In this document: positions 50,158 to 59,304 of the stretch, piece by piece | Numbering within the stretch: the stretch's first letter is position 1 | How the letters are laid out: the number at the start of each line of letters is the position of its first letter | NCBI RefSeq assembly: GCF_000313755.1 | Contig: NZ_AMZB01000121.1 | Location: forward strand, 186,001-250,000 | Length of the DNA: 64,000 nucleotides | Direction of reading: 5' to 3' | From: Pseudomonas nitroreducens TX1 | GTDB lineage: Bacteria; Pseudomonadota; Gammaproteobacteria; Pseudomonadales; Pseudomonadaceae | Program-made: the position numbers and the translations under genes | Notes under the pieces: model-generated | What the model was told of the DNA's origin: nothing | Database searches by the model: none | The model's input: only the letters and a program-made list of their open reading frames with translations

Positions 50158-51116
50158 AGAGCCGTCCCCTGCAGTGACTGCATTGCCTTTTTCATCTGCT
50201 CAATCGCTACCTGTTCTGCACTGCTGCCATGGTAAACAGCGGCCGGGAACTGAATGTATGGATTCCGTTGAAGGCCCTCGAGCTTGATGTCATCAAGGTC
50301 GGTGCCAAAGGTTTCTGCAACCCCACGAAGAATGTTTGCCCACCCGGCATCATTGCCAGCCTGCGGAAGCCAAGCTCTCACTACCACGTTGTCCGGGCTG
50401 ACCAGGAAGATCATGGTCGGCCACCAGTCGTAGAACTCGGCCTTCTCACCATCGCCAGATCCGAAGCCCTTTGACTTCGCAACGTACAGAGCAGCTTTCC
50501 CCATGCCGTCTTCAGTGAAGAGGGTGTAGGGCTTGGTCCATTCCATGAAAGTCTTGCCTTGGTCAGACTCTGCTTTGAAACGGGCCGCCGGTGAGTAGAA
50601 ATACCGATCGACACAGTTGATGAATCCCTGGCCACAATTTGCGCCGTCAAAGGTCATTCCAACGCCCAAGCTGCGCTCAGCTTTCTCCCTCGTCATGGCC
50701 GGCATGAGGCTGTAGTTGAGGTAGTTGTACTTGAGATGGAATCCATTCTGCTCCAGAGCTTTCTTCGTCTCGAAGAGGGCATTGCCCTCTCGGATTGCAC
50801 GGTTGTGAGCATCCTCGATGCCAGTCGAGCCAGCGATAGTGGACTTAGCGTCGGAGTAAGAGTTCGAAACGACCCAAAGAGTCCAGTCCTTGGATTTCCA
50901 GTCATCGACCTCCCGAACCCGGAACTCATTGCCATACAGTGCTTCAGGGTTTTTGGCATGCACCATCTCGTAAACGAAAGACGCCGGCATTTCGAACTTC
51001 GGCGTGCCTTCGACAAAGCCGTTAGAGGCCAGGCCATTTCCACCAGTGGGTTTACTGTCCCCGCACGCCGCGAGGACGGAAAGACTGACAACGAGTGCAA
51101 TCGGCATGAGCTTCAT
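50154..51116 (-). CDS. Lipoprotein downstream of traG
   Basis: 320 residues. The signal ends in lipobox LAAC (Cys at about residue 18). The mature protein is alpha/beta, Trp/Tyr-rich, with one Cys pair around residues 165-175 (NCGQGFINC). It lies 105 bases past traG, beyond the terminator, and is not a standard F-type Tra protein that I recognise. An envelope role such as mating-pair or exclusion function is only a guess. Confidence 0.7.
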   Translation of the reverse strand: MKLMPIALVVSLSVLAACGDSKPTGGNGLASNGFVEGTPKFEMPASFVYEMVHAKNPEALYGNEFRVREVDDWKSKDWTLWVVSNSYSDAKSTIAGSTGIEDAHNRAIREGNALFETKKALEQNGFHLKYNYLNYSLMPAMTREKAERSLGVGMTFDGANCGQGFINCVDRYFYSPAARFKAESDQGKTFMEWTKPYTLFTEDGMGKAALYVAKSKGFGSGDGEKAEFYDWWPTMIFLVSPDNVVVRAWLPQAGNDAGWANILRGVAETFGTDLDDIKLEGLQRNPYIQFPAAVYHGSSAEQVAIEQMKKAMQSLQGTAL

Positions 51117-51190
51117 TTGAGTTGACCTCCTAGCTTCGGTTGCGGACCTTTATACCGGCTCAAATTCGGATTTCAACCAAGTAAAACGTC

Positions 51191-51215
51191 AGAAGGCCCC
51201 TTCCGGGGCCTTCTT
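51191..51215 (-). terminator. Intrinsic terminator after traG
   Basis: AGAAGGCCCC TTCC GGGGCCTTCT, 10-bp stem, six bases beyond the traG stop, with GACGTTTT following on the minus strand. It closes the transfer operon. Confidence 0.8.
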
Positions 51216-51221
51216 CAATTC

Positions 51222-53234
51222 TCAGATGAGGTCGTCAAGTGAGGACCGTCCTGGCTTTGGAGTGCTTGAGCCCGGCGGTGGTGAAGGAGATCTCTTTGGT
51301 GTAGGAATCTGAATTGGCATCCTAGGAGCGCCGCGGGCTGCAGACTGTGATCCAGGTGAAACACCCGCCAGATTGTTCGTTGCTGCTGCATTCGATGCTT
51401 GGACCTTTGCGAGAGAAGCATTGCCGCCGCTTGCTCCTCCAGGGGAACTCGGAGCGCCTCCTGATGAAGCTCCTGCTGCCGCGCTGCTACCTGCACTGAG
51501 AACTTTACCCCCAAGCTTGATAAGCGACCCTGCCACCGCCAACCCCGTAGCAGCAATCCCAGTAGCGGCACCACCGGGGTTGAATCCACTCAGGCTCTTC
51601 ACGTCATCCCACAGTAGAATTTTCGCAAAGATCAGTTCCACGACAGTAAGACCCATGAAGACAACATACTGTCCAGAACCTGCAGATATAAGAAGAGCTT
51701 GGTTTTCTGCATAGTTGCCCATGTTGTACCCCTGTAGTGCTTCGTTATTAACTGCAAGCATGGTGGAGGCCATGGTCAAACAAAGATCGTTGATAAACAC
51801 CACGATAAAACAGAATGCAACGATCTTAACAGTGGTAAGTAGTACCCGAAGCGAAGTGAGGGCCGCGATAATGCAAACCAATGGGAAAGCAATTAGCATC
51901 AGTGCTGCCAACATGGCGCAACCATTGATCATCATCGGAATTTTATAAATTAGCATCCACTCCTTGAATCTCATCCCAATGTCTTGGAATTCCGTATAAG
52001 CGCTGTTCAATACACGATCGGTCAGATTGTTGTTTGACATTTCGTCGCCGTTGTAAATTTTTCCTCCATAAGTGGCGAGCGTGGAGCGCCCGGATTTCTT
52101 TTGGGCTGCTGCACTTTGTAGGTCGTCCAACATGATCATTGCTGCGTCGTTGCCATCTCGCATTAGTGAAGTGCGCTCAAAGGCAGGGGCATATTTACTT
52201 ACTGCGGAATGGAAATTTCGCTGTGCTGTATCGATCATAAGGAACATGTCTTTACAGTTGCTCGGGTAGAAGTTTTGAATTCCACCGCTAGGAGGAGCTT
52301 CTTTGAAACCTTTGTTGAGATAATGTTGGTACTTTGAATCGGCCGCATTCAACAGAGCAGGTTCATTTCCTGAGTCAGTCTCAGGAAAAAGCTTTTTGGC
52401 CCAATATGTTTCGGACGGAACTTGATACCCGGCCGGCGGAGTTGTCTGGCCGTCGTAAGGGTTTTTGTCAACGGGGATTTTTTCCAACATCGCCAGCCCG
52501 CGCTGAGTCCCAGCTTTAACCTTTGACGCTCCGTCTCGATCAAGTAGCGTTGCATGTACAGGGTCACTTGCGTACTCAGGCTTATCGCCAGTGATCTTAT
52601 CTACAAATGAACGAGAGTCCTCGAATTCAATTTCAGGGGCTCCGATACCCGTTGACCCAAAAAAGCCCACGTACCTACCAGCTTCCACCGCATTAGCGTC
52701 ATCCCCATTAGCTTCAATGAATGCAGGCTGGCACTTTGCGAGATAGTCGGCGTACATGGGATAAACAGGACTATCTATGAATCGCTTCAGTGTATTTTGA
52801 TCCGTGACATGATATGCCCTGGTAAATGCCTCCTTGTTGAGTTGCGAGCCATTGATAGAATCAAGATTCTTTTTGAAAACGGTGTAAATGTTTCCAATGA
52901 TGGTAAGCGTCCACCCGGCACCGTTAGCCATCTTTACGCTTCCAGCGGCACCTGGAAACGAGAAGTTGTTGATCGACAGAAGAAGATAGATTAAGCAAGC
53001 CCCACCAATCCCCGCGACAGTAGAGCGGAGTTTGTCTTCAGGGGCTTGGAGCATCCGCACGCCAGACCATGCAATTGCAATTGTACCCAATATGCTGCCG
53101 GCGGTTATTGCTAGCACGTAGTGATAAGCTTCCCACATGCTGAGATAATGACCTACTAAGTCGGCAAAATTCCCATTCACCAACTTAAGAAAGTCGTAGT
53201 CCTTTATAGAATCAGCTACCTCTGCATTAGCCAT
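51222..53234 (-). CDS. traG: F-type T4SS inner-membrane protein TraG
   Basis: 670 residues. Membrane helices lie at about 38-60 and 72-92, then a large exported loop (about 95-420), then a helix cluster at about 430-490 and one at 525-545. The C-terminal 110 residues are Ser/Gly/Pro-rich. This is the layout of TraG N-terminal-type mating-pair proteins; the long C-terminal periplasmic part of F TraG is shorter here. It follows traH with an 8-base overlap, matching the F order traF-traH-traG. Confidence 0.82.
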   Translation of the reverse strand: MANAEVADSIKDYDFLKLVNGNFADLVGHYLSMWEAYHYVLAITAGSILGTIAIAWSGVRMLQAPEDKLRSTVAGIGGACLIYLLLSINNFSFPGAAGSVKMANGAGWTLTIIGNIYTVFKKNLDSINGSQLNKEAFTRAYHVTDQNTLKRFIDSPVYPMYADYLAKCQPAFIEANGDDANAVEAGRYVGFFGSTGIGAPEIEFEDSRSFVDKITGDKPEYASDPVHATLLDRDGASKVKAGTQRGLAMLEKIPVDKNPYDGQTTPPAGYQVPSETYWAKKLFPETDSGNEPALLNAADSKYQHYLNKGFKEAPPSGGIQNFYPSNCKDMFLMIDTAQRNFHSAVSKYAPAFERTSLMRDGNDAAMIMLDDLQSAAAQKKSGRSTLATYGGKIYNGDEMSNNNLTDRVLNSAYTEFQDIGMRFKEWMLIYKIPMMINGCAMLAALMLIAFPLVCIIAALTSLRVLLTTVKIVAFCFIVVFINDLCLTMASTMLAVNNEALQGYNMGNYAENQALLISAGSGQYVVFMGLTVVELIFAKILLWDDVKSLSGFNPGGAATGIAATGLAVAGSLIKLGGKVLSAGSSAAAGASSGGAPSSPGGASGGNASLAKVQASNAAATNNLAGVSPGSQSAARGAPRMPIQIPTPKRSPSPPPGSSTPKPGRSSLDDLI

Positions 53235-54624
53235 TTGTCAGTGCCTTTGCAGTCTCCATGATCAATTTGCTTCTCTCCTGTTCATGCTTGATTTTGTTCT
53301 CAAGCATTTCATACTCCTTGCGAAGAGAAGAAAGAGCCATGTTGTATCGCACAGTATCACTTTCAGTGAACGCTTGCTCGTCGGGTTGATTTGAAAGGCC
53401 GGTCATTACGCCCATTTCCAGCTTGGAAATGATTTCGTCGAGCTCTTTCATCATCGCAAGGGTGGCGAGGTTTCTTTGAGACTGAGCGAACATGGCCGGA
53501 TTCTTTCGGCCAAGATCACGCATCATTAGAAACTCAGGTTCAGTTACAACAACACCGGCGCGGTTTACTAGTTGCTTATAGGCGTCACTTTGGTCGAAAG
53601 CTTTAGGGTCTGCCTGATACACATTCGTGTAAAGGTCAAGATACTCGCCGGTGAGTTTCTTGGCCTCATCTTCAAGGCTGATTGTGCGTGGGATTACAGT
53701 TCTGGCATCTTCCTCAGTGCTGTAAGAGGGGAGGAGTCCAGAGAACTTTTTGATATCGTCACAACCCATCTCAGATGCAGCTAGAACCAAAGCGGTTTTA
53801 CCGTCATCCGCACTACCGCCGCAGCTCTTGCTTGGAAGACCGGCAGTATTCGAGCCTGAGCCCGAACCATTGCCAGCACCAGTGGAGCCAGAGCCTGAGC
53901 CTCCGCCGCTGGATGAGCTGCTGCCAGAGCCTTTTACGCCAATTAGTCCCCCCGATTTCCCTGCAACACCGTTCATCAACGACGCTGCTCGACTGGAGAG
54001 CTTGTCTTTAGTCTCTTTCATTCGCGTGATCAGACTGCTGGTAATGCCGTCACCAGACATGCACTTCGATGACTTGTATCCTTCCTCGACAGTACAGTCC
54101 GCTTCCGCAACGACTTGAAGATTCTCCTCGTATGCTTTGTCTGCGCGCTGGCGAACACCGCTACAGGTAAGGTTCGAAAGATCGAGGCCGAATTGACCAA
54201 CCGAGTTGAGTTCATCGATCACGGCTTTCACGGTTGGCTGGCTGTAGGCCAGGTACATGATGGCCATGGATGGAGCGGTTTGGATGAACTGCTCCACCAT
54301 ATTTCCGTACTGGCCCATCTGGCCATCGAGCACCGTACCAAGATTCAACCCATCACAGCCGACCCCAACCTGGGTGGAGCCGTAAGCACCAACAATGAAC
54401 TGCTGTTTGTCTTGGAAAGGTGTGAAAGTGTCAAACCCTGTACTGCCGCCTCTGCCAGCCTTGTTAACGGCACTGCCGCTGACTTTCGCTCCGAACAAGC
54501 CAGTCACATCGTCCATGCGACGACCCCATGGCGAGTCTGAATTATCTTCAACTGCGAAGGCGTAAGAGAGGCTAGTGGAGAGGATGCAACCGATGAAGAA
54601 GGGAGTCAGTCTTTGCATTTTCAT
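53227..54624 (-). CDS. traH: F-type T4SS pilus-assembly protein TraH
   Basis: 465 residues with a signal peptide (about 1-24). The early region has the family's GG-rich segment and conserved Cys (GVGCDGLNLG near residue 90, LTCSGVRQRAD near 150). A Ser/Gly-rich linker lies at about 220-260, and the C-terminal 130 residues are helical and probably coiled coil. TraH is a periplasmic/outer-membrane protein needed for pilus assembly in F-type systems. ATG at 54624 overlaps the traF stop. Confidence 0.86.
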   Translation of the reverse strand: MKMQRLTPFFIGCILSTSLSYAFAVEDNSDSPWGRRMDDVTGLFGAKVSGSAVNKAGRGGSTGFDTFTPFQDKQQFIVGAYGSTQVGVGCDGLNLGTVLDGQMGQYGNMVEQFIQTAPSMAIMYLAYSQPTVKAVIDELNSVGQFGLDLSNLTCSGVRQRADKAYEENLQVVAEADCTVEEGYKSSKCMSGDGITSSLITRMKETKDKLSSRAASLMNGVAGKSGGLIGVKGSGSSSSSGGGSGSGSTGAGNGSGSGSNTAGLPSKSCGGSADDGKTALVLAASEMGCDDIKKFSGLLPSYSTEEDARTVIPRTISLEDEAKKLTGEYLDLYTNVYQADPKAFDQSDAYKQLVNRAGVVVTEPEFLMMRDLGRKNPAMFAQSQRNLATLAMMKELDEIISKLEMGVMTGLSNQPDEQAFTESDTVRYNMALSSLRKEYEMLENKIKHEQERSKLIMETAKALTNG

Positions 54625-55514
54625 TTGGCATCCTTCTTCGCAACGGTGTTGCTTTTCACATAGGTCATGGCCATCAGGCGACCTTCGAGTTGGTTCAGTG
54701 TGCGATTTCCAACCAGCGTCTCTCGCCGGCTGACTCTCAAATTGTCGATCCAGGTAATCGGCCAGGCAGTGATCCCCATCTTGGTAACGTTATCCTGCTC
54801 TGCTTTAGTCAGCATCCGGCCGGTGAGACCCCGGCCAGTGACCTTTTCAGCGAAGACCTGAGAGTCGCGATCCAGCTGGAAAACTTTTACTTTCAACTTC
54901 GGGTACTTCTGGACAAGACGGCTGAGAGTGGCCAGCTGTCGATCACATACTGGGCATGTAGACTCAGTGAAAACGCTGATGCTCAGGGCATCCGTATCGA
55001 TCGCCTTCACCGCTGTGGACTTTTCCACTGCCGCATCGAGACCTTGGATATTTTCCAGATCGCCTCGTTGCCACATCGCCATCTGGTAAAGATCTGCTGC
55101 TTGCTTGTACTGGCCCCAGGTCTGGTCCATGTAAGTTACGAGCTCATTTGCCGCTTGGGGGGTTTGCTCCAGCTGCAGCTTGATCACAGCACTCGGTGTG
55201 CCTGGCTGGAAGTTGAACTCGAGCCCACGGTTGTTCGTGATGCGCAGCGGCGCATTGGGGTTCTTCTTGGCGTTGCGATTGAGCTCGGTGCAGTTCTTCA
55301 TCCACTCCATGTTCTGGCAGTCGAGGATATTCGGCAGCTTATCTAGGTCATCATTTTCCCGGTCGCGTGCCTTCTGGTTCACCTTGTCCAGGGCTGCGGT
55401 GAGGGCGTCGCTCAGGACATCCTGGCCGGAGGGAACGTTGGACATCACAGTGTTGGCGTTGAAGATGAGTCCGCCGGCGAGGAAGGCGAGCCCGATTTTG
55501 AGCTTCTGATTCAT
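54621..55514 (-). CDS. traF: F-type T4SS thioredoxin-like protein TraF
   Basis: 297 residues with an N-terminal export signal (about 5-25). The thioredoxin-like domain carries CPVC near residue 187 (SISVFTESTCPVC), followed by a cis-Pro-type segment (GITAWPITWIDN). In F-type systems TraF is periplasmic and shapes disulphides of transfer proteins. An intact CxxC suggests redox activity, unlike F plasmid TraF, which lacks it. Between trbC and traH. Confidence 0.85.
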   Translation of the reverse strand: MNQKLKIGLAFLAGGLIFNANTVMSNVPSGQDVLSDALTAALDKVNQKARDRENDDLDKLPNILDCQNMEWMKNCTELNRNAKKNPNAPLRITNNRGLEFNFQPGTPSAVIKLQLEQTPQAANELVTYMDQTWGQYKQAADLYQMAMWQRGDLENIQGLDAAVEKSTAVKAIDTDALSISVFTESTCPVCDRQLATLSRLVQKYPKLKVKVFQLDRDSQVFAEKVTGRGLTGRMLTKAEQDNVTKMGITAWPITWIDNLRVSRRETLVGNRTLNQLEGRLMAMTYVKSNTVAKKDAK

Positions 55515-55522
55515 GGATGACC

Positions 55523-56326
55523 TCAGTTCAGGATCGATGTCAGATCGGCGAGCAGCGATGCAGGGTTGTTCAACACCCTGGGCTTACCGTCCTTGGGGAT
55601 GAGGACCAGTGCAGGGGTGCTACGGACTCCGAACTCACTGGCGATTCGGCCTCCCAGATCGGGTTGAAAACCCTGGGTCGGCAGCTGGCTGGATTGTTGG
55701 TTGAAGACTTTCCTCGGGTCCCATGTTTCCTGATCGACGATCACGAAGAATTGTGTTTCGACCCGCTCTCCGAACCTGGCTTGTGCCTGATCCGCCAGAT
55801 AGCGGATGTTCTTCACCGCATCCGAGCTGTCAGCCACGAAGGCTTTGATCGTTACGTCCGCTGCGACTTCGCGAAGTGGCTCAACAAAGCGGCCGATTTG
55901 CTTCTGCAGTGCTTCGGCCTGCCGTTTTGCGGCTTCCATGTCTTGTGGAACTGGGAGACCGCTCAATCCAGCGATTGAGGGGAGTACGCCAGGCGTTGAT
56001 GCAGCCAGCGTTTTCTGAACCTGGATCAGCATGGCCTCGCTTCCCTTATGGCCACGCTTTGCTGCGGCTTCGAAGAAGGTCTTGGCGCGTTGCAGATGAT
56101 CAGGTGTGTCGTTCGCCCGCATCATCATCATGCCAAGGTGGTACATAGCAGTGACGTTGCCGGCCTTGGCCTCGGGGAACAGGAGATCCCAGGCCTTCTG
56201 GTTCTCACCCTTGAGCATGAGCACAAGGCCCTCACCGACTCGCTGATCCTCTGAAGGACCTTTTTCAGCAGCGTGGATCGAGGCGCTGAGCAGCAGGCTA
56301 CTTAGCAGCAACGGCAATACCCGCAC
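55523..56326 (-). CDS. trbC: TrbC-like periplasmic protein with Sel1-like repeat
   Basis: 267 residues from a GTG at 56326, with AAGGAG 6 bases upstream, overlapping the transglycosylase gene by 29 bases. A signal peptide covers about 1-20. Residues 45-105 (AGNVTAMYHLGMMMM, RAKTFFEAAAKRGH) are Sel1-like helical repeats. The C-terminal 130 residues match the F-type TrbC thioredoxin-like fold, with VRSTPALVLIP. The combination of Sel1 and TrbC parts is unusual. Confidence 0.78.
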   Translation of the reverse strand: MRVLPLLLSSLLLSASIHAAEKGPSEDQRVGEGLVLMLKGENQKAWDLLFPEAKAGNVTAMYHLGMMMMRANDTPDHLQRAKTFFEAAAKRGHKGSEAMLIQVQKTLAASTPGVLPSIAGLSGLPVPQDMEAAKRQAEALQKQIGRFVEPLREVAADVTIKAFVADSSDAVKNIRYLADQAQARFGERVETQFFVIVDQETWDPRKVFNQQSSQLPTQGFQPDLGGRIASEFGVRSTPALVLIPKDGKPRVLNNPASLLADLTSILN

Positions 56327-57008
56327 GGGCTTTCTCCTTCTGGTAGATCGGCATGAACTTCGCCATGTAGGCGTCTCGATAGCGCTTGGTCTTCGAGTGG
56401 TAGTAGCCAACGGCTTGGAGGTCTGATCCGTACTGCTTCTTGAGCTCAGCGAGATGGCTGGCCGCATAGCTGAGGTTGAACGCTGGATCGAGCCATTGCT
56501 GAACGCTGCCCTTACCTTTTCCATGGAAGCGATAGCTGATCTGCGCAATCCCTAGGTCTGTGTTGAGCAGCCAGATCCTGCGCACTCGAAACTGGCAGTC
56601 CAGGACCTCCTTGCTGTCGTCGGTTCTCTGTTGCAGCGCCCGGAACCCCTGCAGCTGATGACTTCGCTGGTAGCTGGAAGCGAAGCTCTGTGCCGCGCGT
56701 TCTGTGGGAAAGAATCGGCGGATTGGCTTGGCGTCTTTCTCGGGGATGATCTTCACCAGCCAGGGTGCAGTAGTGAGCGCCCAAAGCGCGTTTACGGCCT
56801 GGTCTTTGGTGCTGAACCAAAAGCCTTCCCCATCGACGTTGAACACCCAAGGGCTCTTCTTGGACTCCTTCTGCACCAGGGCTCTGAAGACGATTCGATC
56901 AGCACCATATCTCTGGGCTACCGAGTCAATGAGCGTGTCGTAGTTGAAGTCATCTGCGGTGGCCAGTGAGGCCACAGACAACGTAATGGCGAAAAGGGCA
57001 CCTCTCAT
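56298..57008 (-). CDS. Lytic transglycosylase (T4SS-associated)
   Basis: 236 residues with a signal peptide (about 1-19). The SLT-like part has KESKKSPWV with the catalytic Glu near residue 46, NTDLGIAQISYRFHGKG (the family's GLMQI-type segment) near 150-165, and a C-terminal YHS or YHSKTKRYRDAY motif. It should open peptidoglycan for the transfer channel. Start at 57008 overlaps the upstream stop. Most closely like TraL/VirB1-type or Slt-like plasmid proteins. Confidence 0.82.
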   Translation of the reverse strand: MRGALFAITLSVASLATADDFNYDTLIDSVAQRYGADRIVFRALVQKESKKSPWVFNVDGEGFWFSTKDQAVNALWALTTAPWLVKIIPEKDAKPIRRFFPTERAAQSFASSYQRSHQLQGFRALQQRTDDSKEVLDCQFRVRRIWLLNTDLGIAQISYRFHGKGKGSVQQWLDPAFNLSYAASHLAELKKQYGSDLQAVGYYHSKTKRYRDAYMAKFMPIYQKEKARAGIAVAAK

Positions 57009-57664
57009 CCGCGTACGTCCTCGATGGTGGTGAAGTGTCGTTTGCGCAACCACTCCAACGCCTTGCTTCGATCGCGGGCACATGCATCAAGACGGCGGAA
57101 TGCCTCTGGGTGCGGATCGACAGAGGAGGTACCCAAGAACTTGTGGGTTAGCTCGTGATGGATGATGTAGCGAAGGACGAAGACGGGAGCCCCTTGGCCA
57201 GCAGTCTTCGAGAGAATCGGGTGGACAAGGAGGAACTCGTCACCATCCACCATCTCGATGCTGCCGGGTGCCACGTAGATCGTGTCATCGCAGACGCGAT
57301 TCACTTTTTTGGCGACATCAGGCCAGGTTGGGTCCTTCAGGAGGGTCAAAACCTTCACGTACAGCAGAGCAGCATCTCGAGGGCCATCCGGAGAAAACTG
57401 CGCGAGCAGATCCTTCGCTGCCTTGAGGTCTTTCTTATGGAAGGCTTCGACACCCAGTTTCAGATCAGCCAGTTCCTTCGGCTGAAGATGCTGGATGTCG
57501 GTGACGGGTTCGGGGGACTCACACGCGCTGGGTATTCCCCAGCGCGGGCGGATTTCGATGGAGCCGCCAAAGTAGGCGCGATTAACTTCATCAGCCAGGC
57601 GCTCCAGATTGATCTGCTCATCTGGAGAAACCTGAAGCAGGACGTTAGATCGGGCCGCACCCAT
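57005..57664 (-). CDS. SprT-like metallopeptidase domain protein in the transfer operon
   Basis: 219 residues from the ATG at 57664, GGAG upstream. The N-terminal part has NRAYFGGSIEIRPRWG, typical of SprT-like proteins. HHELTHKFLG (HExxH at about residue 170) gives the zinc site, and a Cys/His-poor tail follows. It has no signal peptide. Overlaps both neighbours, so it is expressed with the T4SS genes. Two SprT-like genes occur in this window. Substrate unknown. Confidence 0.72.
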   Translation of the reverse strand: MGAARSNVLLQVSPDEQINLERLADEVNRAYFGGSIEIRPRWGIPSACESPEPVTDIQHLQPKELADLKLGVEAFHKKDLKAAKDLLAQFSPDGPRDAALLYVKVLTLLKDPTWPDVAKKVNRVCDDTIYVAPGSIEMVDGDEFLLVHPILSKTAGQGAPVFVLRYIIHHELTHKFLGTSSVDPHPEAFRRLDACARDRSKALEWLRKRHFTTIEDVRG

Positions 57665-58925
57665 TCGTAGCACTCCAAAATTTATGGGCGACCTGACCAT
57701 TCTTGTCTTGCAGGTCCAGACGATCGCCCACGATTGACACTCGATATCCATCAAGGAAGTCGCCTTGGCCAACCATGTCTTCACCGCCACCACGGACGAT
57801 GAATGCATGAGCGACACAGGTAGAGCAGTTGCGAGCAGCTTCGGCGATAGCCTTCACGCAGATCCGCGGCCGAGCATTGGTAGCAGCAACAGGAGAAGCT
57901 TTTGCCCTCGGTTGTTGCGTCTTAGCCGTGGCCTTGGCCACGACACGATGCTGGACCGGGGTCGGCTTTGCCTGCTTGGCTTGCGCTTCTTTAAGGTCGG
58001 CCTCGACCTTGTTGAGCTTCTTCTCCAATGCAGCGATCTGTTCCGCTTGCGCGGCGACGTCGGCATTGGTTTTCGCCAAGGCCACCTGCTCCACAGGCGT
58101 TTCCTTTCCTGCTCCACTATCCGGGTTGGCTGGAGTGGTTCCAGTGAAAACGGGGGGCTGGTTTCCAGGGGCAGGTTCGGAGGATTTCGGCTCCTCGGAA
58201 TGACTTGCAGTCGGAGCGGAACCGCCGAAGGGATTGGCCTGTTCCGTCTGTCCTGGAGTGAAGGGCTCAGAGGTTTCCGCTGCAAGATTCGGCGATGCAC
58301 CAGCATGATCAGCCGGAGTGCTCAGTGGCTGATCTGCCCCGCCGAAAGCCGGCTGAGGGGAGGGCTGATCAGGTGCCGGTTGGAATGGCACGGAAGCTTC
58401 CGTCAGAGGTACTTGGTTGTGCTCCCCTGTTGCGCCAGGGCCGGCGAGAGGTAGCGCGAGATCGTCCTTCTGTACCGTCGCTGGCTCAGTCTCAGGCACC
58501 CCTGCTGGCTCCGTGCCGAATGCCATGCCTTCTTCGGTCGCGTTATTCGATTGCTGTGTAGCCTCTGTCTTTGCAGGCGCTGGTTTGTCGCTCGGGCTGT
58601 CCATCTGTCCCTTGGCGAAGATGACCACTGCAACCAGGAGGATGCCACCGATCAGTTTCTGCCCCTTGGTCAGCTTGTCTATCGGGTTGGTCTTCTTCGG
58701 AGGTTGAGCTGCCGTCTCCTCCGGGAGAGGCTCATTGGGTTCATCGATGTCGTCGAGTCCATCGGACCGAGGAGGTAGTTCGTCGTCGGCCCCGCCGAGT
58801 TCAATCGTTGGCTCGGCCGTGCGATCGGCCGCATCCTGGCCTTGTTTCTTGCGACCGAGATTCCCCACGCCGGCGGTGATCTTGCCCACGAGGTCCGTCA
58901 GGGAAGGTTTGTCTTCTTTGCTCAT
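57645..58925 (-). CDS. Proline-rich T4SS-associated membrane protein
   Basis: 426 residues from the ATG at 58925. Residues 1-85 are cytoplasmic; a single membrane helix lies at about 90-108 (IGGILLVAVVIFA). Residues 120-330 are Pro/Ala/Glu/Gln-rich and disordered, ending in a coiled coil (about 275-310). The last 80 residues are a compact domain with two Cys pairs (RICVKA, NCSTCVAH) and DGYRVSIVGDRLDLQDKNG. The topology fits a periplasm-spanning bridge protein. No F-type homologue identified. Confidence 0.68.
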   Translation of the reverse strand: MSKEDKPSLTDLVGKITAGVGNLGRKKQGQDAADRTAEPTIELGGADDELPPRSDGLDDIDEPNEPLPEETAAQPPKKTNPIDKLTKGQKLIGGILLVAVVIFAKGQMDSPSDKPAPAKTEATQQSNNATEEGMAFGTEPAGVPETEPATVQKDDLALPLAGPGATGEHNQVPLTEASVPFQPAPDQPSPQPAFGGADQPLSTPADHAGASPNLAAETSEPFTPGQTEQANPFGGSAPTASHSEEPKSSEPAPGNQPPVFTGTTPANPDSGAGKETPVEQVALAKTNADVAAQAEQIAALEKKLNKVEADLKEAQAKQAKPTPVQHRVVAKATAKTQQPRAKASPVAATNARPRICVKAIAEAARNCSTCVAHAFIVRGGGEDMVGQGDFLDGYRVSIVGDRLDLQDKNGQVAHKFWSATNGCGPI

Positions 58926-58926
58926 C

Positions 58927-59304
58927 TTATTGTCCCAATACCGGCAGATAGGTAGGTGCTTCTTCCGTCCAACGCCCGGGGGCAATCTGGACGCATTCCT
59001 TGTGGCTCGGAACAAGCATTCCGTTCTGAACCCGTGCGGGAATCTCGACCCCACACTCAATCATTGGAGGGTCCCAGGTGAAGCGGTCGCGCGCGCGCAT
59101 CTTGCCCTTCAGGTCGGTGAGGACCTGAGTGACACCTTCTTCATAGGCGCGGCGTTCGAGTTCGGTCTGAGGGGTGTAAAGGGGCTTAATCGGTTTGGCT
59201 TGCTCTGCGACGATGCTTTCGCGCGGTTCGTACTTGGACGAACAGGCTGCGATAGAGGCGAATGCGGCCACAGCCGCCAGAGTTTTAAGCAGCTTGGTTG
59301 ACAT
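58927..59304 (-). CDS. Small T4SS lipoprotein
   Basis: 125 residues from the ATG at 59304, overlapping the traC end by 20 bases. Lipobox IAAC (Cys at about 21). The mature part has two further Cys (MIECGVEIP, HKECVQIAP), probably a disulphide. Position after traC and size resemble TraV-type outer-membrane lipoproteins, but traV lies before traC in F, so the assignment is open. Confidence 0.7.
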   Translation of the reverse strand: MSTKLLKTLAAVAAFASIAACSSKYEPRESIVAEQAKPIKPLYTPQTELERRAYEEGVTQVLTDLKGKMRARDRFTWDPPMIECGVEIPARVQNGMLVPSHKECVQIAPGRWTEEAPTYLPVLGQ

